Shown piece by piece: positions 14,758 to 17,233 of a DNA stretch of 17,233 bases. Numbering within the stretch: the first letter of the stretch is position 1; each line of letters opens with the position of its first letter. The notes under the pieces were generated by a model. The model worked only from the letters and a program-made list of their open reading frames with translations. It was not told the origin of the DNA and searched no databases. Source of the stretch: Solirubrobacterales bacterium (GTDB lineage: Bacteria > Actinomycetota > Thermoleophilia > Solirubrobacterales > 70-9); assembly GCA_030835185.1 (NCBI GenBank), contig JAUQWL010000084.1, positions 1 to 17,233 on the forward strand. Direction: 5' to 3'. Position numbers and translations under genes: made by a program.

Positions 14758-14760
14758 GAT
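14755..14760 (+). promoter_or_regulatory. -10 box of a leaderless promoter for the first TrkA gene
   Basis: TAAGAT (TANNNT) ends exactly six bases before ATG 14767, with no Shine-Dalgarno sequence between. Its first three bases are the stop codon of the upstream permease, so the box is embedded in the gene end and lets the RCK genes be transcribed apart from the permeases. Confidence 0.6.
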
Positions 14761-14766
14761 GGATTC

Positions 14767-15219
14767 ATGTTCGTACTCATAGTCGGCTGCGGCCGGGTCG
14801 GTGCAAGTGTCGCCCGCACGATGCTCGGCGAAGGTCATGTCGTCTCTTGTCTTGACCAGAATCCGGAAGCGCATGCGAAGCTCGGTGTCGGCCTCGCAGG
14901 GGAGTGGGAAGACGACGGTGGCATCTTCACGGTCGGTGCCGCCCTCGAAACCGAAGCCCTCGAAACCGCTGGAATCGAAAAGGCCGATGCTTTTGTCGCC
15001 GCAACCAACGGCGACAATACGAACATCGTCATCGCTCAGATCGCGCAGCAGAAGTATGACGTGGACCGTGTGGTCGCCCGCATCCTCGATCCGGCCCGGG
15101 CCCACTTCTACCGTGAGCGCGGTATGGAGATCGTCTGCCCGACCCGCGTCGCCGTCGAGATGCTCGAGCAGAGCCTGCTGGGCTCGGGATCCACAACGGG
15201 AGGCGGAACGTGTACCTGA
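14767..15219 (+). CDS. TrkA-type RCK protein, NAD(H)-binding domain only
   Basis: The 150-residue product is a TrkA_N (RCK_N) Rossmann domain: first strand and loop MFVLIVGCGRVGASVA (GxGxxG) and an acidic residue ending strand 2 (CLDQ). A later strand reads AFVAATNGDNTN, and VVARILDP and EIVCPTRVAV mark the later strands. Such proteins bind NAD(H) or other nucleotides in the cytoplasm and gate K+ transporters. The usual C-terminal RCK_C domain is missing: the frame ends in a Gly/Ser/Thr-rich tail and overlaps the next start by ten bases. It is therefore a half-length partner of the next gene, recalling CeoB/CeoC of mycobacteria. It probably assembles with the downstream full-length RCK protein. 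Confidence 0.88.
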   Translation: MFVLIVGCGRVGASVARTMLGEGHVVSCLDQNPEAHAKLGVGLAGEWEDDGGIFTVGAALETEALETAGIEKADAFVAATNGDNTNIVIAQIAQQKYDVDRVVARILDPARAHFYRERGMEIVCPTRVAVEMLEQSLLGSGSTTGGGTCT

Positions 15220-15872
15220 TTGTCGTCGGAGCGGGCAAGGTCGGAGTGAACCTGGTCAGGGAACTCGAAGTCCAGAAGCACGAGGTCACGCTCATCGAGA
15301 ACTCGAGGTCCCGGTACAACACCGTGGAGCAGGAGTTCGAACATCGCGTCCAGTACGGCGACGCCTCCGAACTCTGGGTCCTGGAGAGGGCGGGAATCAA
15401 TCGTGCCGACATGGTCATCGCGGTGAGCGGCGACGATGAGGACAACATCCTGATCTGTCAGGTGGCCAAGGAGAAGTACGGGGTGGAGCGGATCATCGCC
15501 CGGGTCAACAATCCTCGAAACCGCCAGCACTTCGACCTGCTCGGCATCAGCCCGGTGGTGTCGGCGACCGGGCTCATCCTGAACCTGATCGAGCACGAGG
15601 TGCCCCACCACGACCTGGTCCGGCTGCTCGACCTCGAGAGCGAGAAGATCGAGGTCATCGAGTTGAGGATTCCCGAGGACTCGCCGATTTCCGGCAAGCG
15701 CATCCTCGAAATCGAGACACCCGATCGCACCTTGCTGATCTCGGTTCTGCGTGGCGGAACCGGCTTCGTGCCCGACGCCGAATCGGTGCTCGAGGCCGGA
15801 GATGACATTCTCGCCGTACTCGACCCGGCCAGGGAGGACGAGCTCAAGATCGCGCTCGGCCTGGGCGGCTGA
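15210..15872 (+). CDS. trkA: TrkA-type RCK protein, full length (RCK_N + RCK_C)
   Basis: The 220-residue protein has the RCK_N Rossmann fold (MYLIVVGAGKVGVNLVREL, GxGxxG at 8-13; acidic end of strand 2 in LIEN at ~30). Further strands are MVIAVSGDDEDN and IIARVNNP. RCK_C (~140-215; IEVIELRIPEDSPISGKRI, then LLISVLRGG and LEAGDDILAVLD) is the regulatory dimerisation domain that in homologues can bind ligands such as c-di-AMP. It controls K+ flux through a membrane partner that in classical systems is TrkH or KtrB; none is in this window. The GTG start lies inside the previous gene (ten-base overlap), with GGGAGG (15198-15203) six bases upstream. Confidence 0.92.
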   Translation: MYLIVVGAGKVGVNLVRELEVQKHEVTLIENSRSRYNTVEQEFEHRVQYGDASELWVLERAGINRADMVIAVSGDDEDNILICQVAKEKYGVERIIARVNNPRNRQHFDLLGISPVVSATGLILNLIEHEVPHHDLVRLLDLESEKIEVIELRIPEDSPISGKRILEIETPDRTLLISVLRGGTGFVPDAESVLEAGDDILAVLDPAREDELKIALGLGG

Positions 15873-15941
15873 AGAGGTCTGCCCTGAACCCGTCCCGGGC
15901 GGCTGCGTCCGGGTCGGCGTGCCGTACGAGCGTCCGAAAGG

Positions 15942-16012
15942 CTGCGGGACAGGGACTCGAACCCCGATTTCACGGACCAGACCCGCACGAATTACCAGTA
16001 TTCTAGCCCGCA
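15942..16012 (-). tRNA. tRNA-Gln (anticodon CUG), slightly atypical
   Basis: The minus strand folds into a 71-nt cloverleaf: acceptor TGCGGGC/TCCCGCA, U8 and A9, D-arm GAAT-ACTGGTA-ATTC, anticodon stem TGCGG/CCGTG with loop GTCTGGT (anticodon CTG, 15978-15980), variable loop AAAT, and T-arm CGGGG-TTCGAGT-CCCTG. U1-A72 and discriminator G73 agree with tRNA-Gln. CCA is not encoded (CCT follows). Oddities are a C7/U66 mismatch, C15 instead of a purine, and two tandem G-U pairs at the top of the anticodon stem. It is probably a working tRNA, but a tRNA-like relic cannot be excluded. Confidence 0.7.
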
Positions 16013-16025
16013 GCGGTGACCCGGA

Positions 16026-16031
16026 AGGATA
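16026..16031 (-). promoter_or_regulatory. Candidate -10 box for the tRNA gene
   Basis: On the minus strand TATCCT (TANNNT) ends 13 bases before the 5' end of the tRNA, a plausible distance for a short 5' leader. No clear -35 element. Confidence 0.3.
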
Positions 16032-16097
16032 TCGCTGCGACTCCTCCGATGCGGCCCCGGCGGCATTCCGCACCGCGGAAACGACCGCTTCCTGTGT

Positions 16098-16103
16098 TAC
16101 GTT
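16098..16103 (+). promoter_or_regulatory. -10 box of a leaderless promoter for the lipoprotein at 16110
   Basis: TACGTT (TANNNT) lies exactly six bases before GTG 16110, again without a Shine-Dalgarno sequence. Confidence 0.55.
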
Positions 16104-16109
16104 CTCAAC

Positions 16110-16754
16110 GTGTGCAAATACCTTCGGATGGCGGTATTGATTGCTCTGCTGGCCTTTGCGCCGGTGGGATTCGCAGCCTGTGGCGGCGGTGACGAGGCCG
16201 TGGCCCCGGCTCCGGCAGACGAACCTGCGCCGACCGCCCTGACACAGGCGGAGATCGTCAGCGCCGGCGACAGCATCTGTGCCGAAGTCAACGCGGCCGT
16301 CGGAACCATCCAGAGCGCGGAAACGAGCGACCCGACCGTCGCGGCTGCCCAGGTGGCAGATCTCTACTCGGGGCTCGCCGACCGCCTAGACAGCCTCGGG
16401 GTACCGAGTGACGGTGACGCCCCGACCGAGGTGATCTCCGCGGCGAGAACCCTTGCCGACCAGGCGACGACGGATACGACCACTGCGCTGGAGCAGTTCC
16501 AGACGGCCGCCGCCGCATACGGCTTCACCGACTGCGCCGAAGATCCGTCGGCACCCGTCGCAACCGGTGGCGACACGGACACCGGCGCGGGCACCGACAC
16601 CGGTGGCACCGTCGAGCCCGCGCCGGCTCCCGAGCCCGCACCCGTTCCCGAACCGGTCGATCCTTCGACCGGTGGTGGCGGAGGCGCCGCCCCGGCGCCG
16701 CCCGACACCGGCGGGGGATCCGGCGGATCCAGTGGCGGCATCAGCCCCGGCTGA
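16110..16754 (+). CDS. Small secreted lipoprotein with helical core and low-complexity tail
   Basis: The 214-residue product has a lipoprotein signal (KYLRMAVLIALLAFAPVG, lipobox FAAC, Cys24) followed by a GGGDE-rich spacer and Pro/Ala linker. The middle (~43-142) is Ala-rich and helical, with Cys57 and Cys142 that may pair (DSICAEV; GFTDCAED). The C-terminal third (~148-214) is a Thr/Gly, then Pro/Glu, then Gly-rich low-complexity tail, probably extended into the cell wall. I do not recognise a named family, though lipoproteins of this build are common in Solirubrobacter-like actinobacteria. The GTG start is supported by the leaderless -10 box at 16098. The gene converges on the ABC transporter gene 12 bases after its stop. 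Confidence 0.8.
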   Translation: MCKYLRMAVLIALLAFAPVGFAACGGGDEAVAPAPADEPAPTALTQAEIVSAGDSICAEVNAAVGTIQSAETSDPTVAAAQVADLYSGLADRLDSLGVPSDGDAPTEVISAARTLADQATTDTTTALEQFQTAAAAYGFTDCAEDPSAPVATGGDTDTGAGTDTGGTVEPAPAPEPAPVPEPVDPSTGGGGGAAPAPPDTGGGSGGSSGGISPG

Positions 16755-16766
16755 CCGGTCCCTTCC

Positions 16767-17233
16767 TCAGCCCGCCCAGGCTTCGTACAGCTTGCTGTAG
16801 AGGCCGCCGGCCGTCATCAGTTCATCGTGGCTTCCGGTTTCGGCGATCCGCCCGCGGTCCAGGACCACGATGCGGTCGGCGCGCCGGATGGTCGAGAGCC
16901 GGTGGGCAATCACGATCGCGGTGCGGCCGCTCAGCAGGCGGTCCAGCGCGGCTTCGATCGTCCGCTCGGTGCGGGTGTCGACCGACGAGGTCGCCTCGTC
17001 GAGGATCAGGATCCGGGGCTCGGCGAGGATCACCCGGGCGAAGGCGATCAGCTGCCTCTGGCCGGACGAAAGCTGGACTCCGCGCTCACCGACCTCGGTC
17101 TCGAGACCGTCCGGCAGCCCTTCGATGAACGAGCTGGCGCCGACTGCCGCGGCCGCAGCGGCGATCTCGTCCAGGTGGGCGTCGGGGCGGGCGAAGGCGA
17201 TGTTCTCGGCGATCGTTCCGGAAAACAGGAACC
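16767..17233 (-). CDS. ABC exporter, C-terminal part of nucleotide-binding domain (partial)
   Basis: The minus-strand frame is open from the window edge to a stop at 16767-16769 and gives about 154 residues of an ATP-binding domain. In order it shows FLFSGTIAENIAFARP (just after the Q-loop), the ABC signature LSSGQ, Walker B with catalytic Glu and D-loop (LILDEATSSVD), the H-loop His (IAHRLST), and the usual ending (RGRIAETGSHDEL). This is typical of type IV exporters with fused membrane and ATPase domains (MsbA/LmrA/MDR-like). The membrane domain and Walker A lie beyond the window. The substrate cannot be told from this part. Confidence 0.95.
   Translation of the reverse strand, partial: FLFSGTIAENIAFARPDAHLDEIAAAAAAVGASSFIEGLPDGLETEVGERGVQLSSGQRQLIAFARVILAEPRILILDEATSSVDTRTERTIEAALDRLLSGRTAIVIAHRLSTIRRADRIVVLDRGRIAETGSHDELMTAGGLYSKLYEAWAG

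Noticed and set aside
15942..16012. Phage or integrative-element attachment site at the tRNA
   Set aside because: No integrase, no second copy of the tRNA 3' end and no composition shift are seen in the window.

Overview
The window is GC-rich (third codon positions mostly G or C) and reads as a high-GC Gram-positive chromosome, most likely an actinobacterium of the Thermoleophilia/Solirubrobacterales type. Signs of this are lipoproteins ending their signal in AACGG(G/D)D, several genes apparently read from leaderless transcripts (TANNNT, six bases, then ATG or GTG), TrkA-pair potassium genes beside APC-type permeases, and a membrane pyrophosphatase. The taxon is an inference from style, not from a marker gene.

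Region 1 (2-279) is the 3' end of a membrane pyrophosphatase gene (hppA), closed by a strong intrinsic terminator. About 255 bases without a convincing gene follow.

Region 2 (535-10469) looks like one exopolysaccharide/envelope locus. Six genes are packed with 4-base stop/start overlaps or near contacts: a coiled-coil protein with an uncharacterised C-terminal domain, a 76-residue membrane protein, a family 2 glycosyltransferase with N-terminal MshEN (cyclic-di-GMP-binding) domains, a polytopic GT-C-like membrane protein, a lipoprotein of an uncharacterised secreted family, and a PstS-like lipoprotein with a coiled-coil insertion. After a hairpin comes a secreted beta-rich protein, then a second copy of the uncharacterised domain. 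The working model is a cyclic-di-GMP-gated polysaccharide synthase with membrane, surface and periplasmic partners. The intact tandem MshEN motif is the strongest single piece of evidence.

Region 3 (10470-15872) looks like a cation (probably K+) transport and regulation locus. It starts with five imperfect 34-35 bp tandem repeats and a possible 11-codon leader peptide. Two paralogous APC-superfamily permeases with C-terminal universal-stress-like domains follow, with a 65-residue two-helix membrane protein between them, all translationally coupled. Two overlapping TrkA-type RCK genes come next, the first lacking the RCK_C domain. No TrkH/KtrB-type pore is visible, so the permeases are candidate membrane partners of the RCK proteins.

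Region 4 (15942-17233) holds a minus-strand tRNA-Gln(CUG) with some atypical pairs, a small secreted lipoprotein with a low-complexity tail, and the 3' end of a convergent ABC exporter gene.
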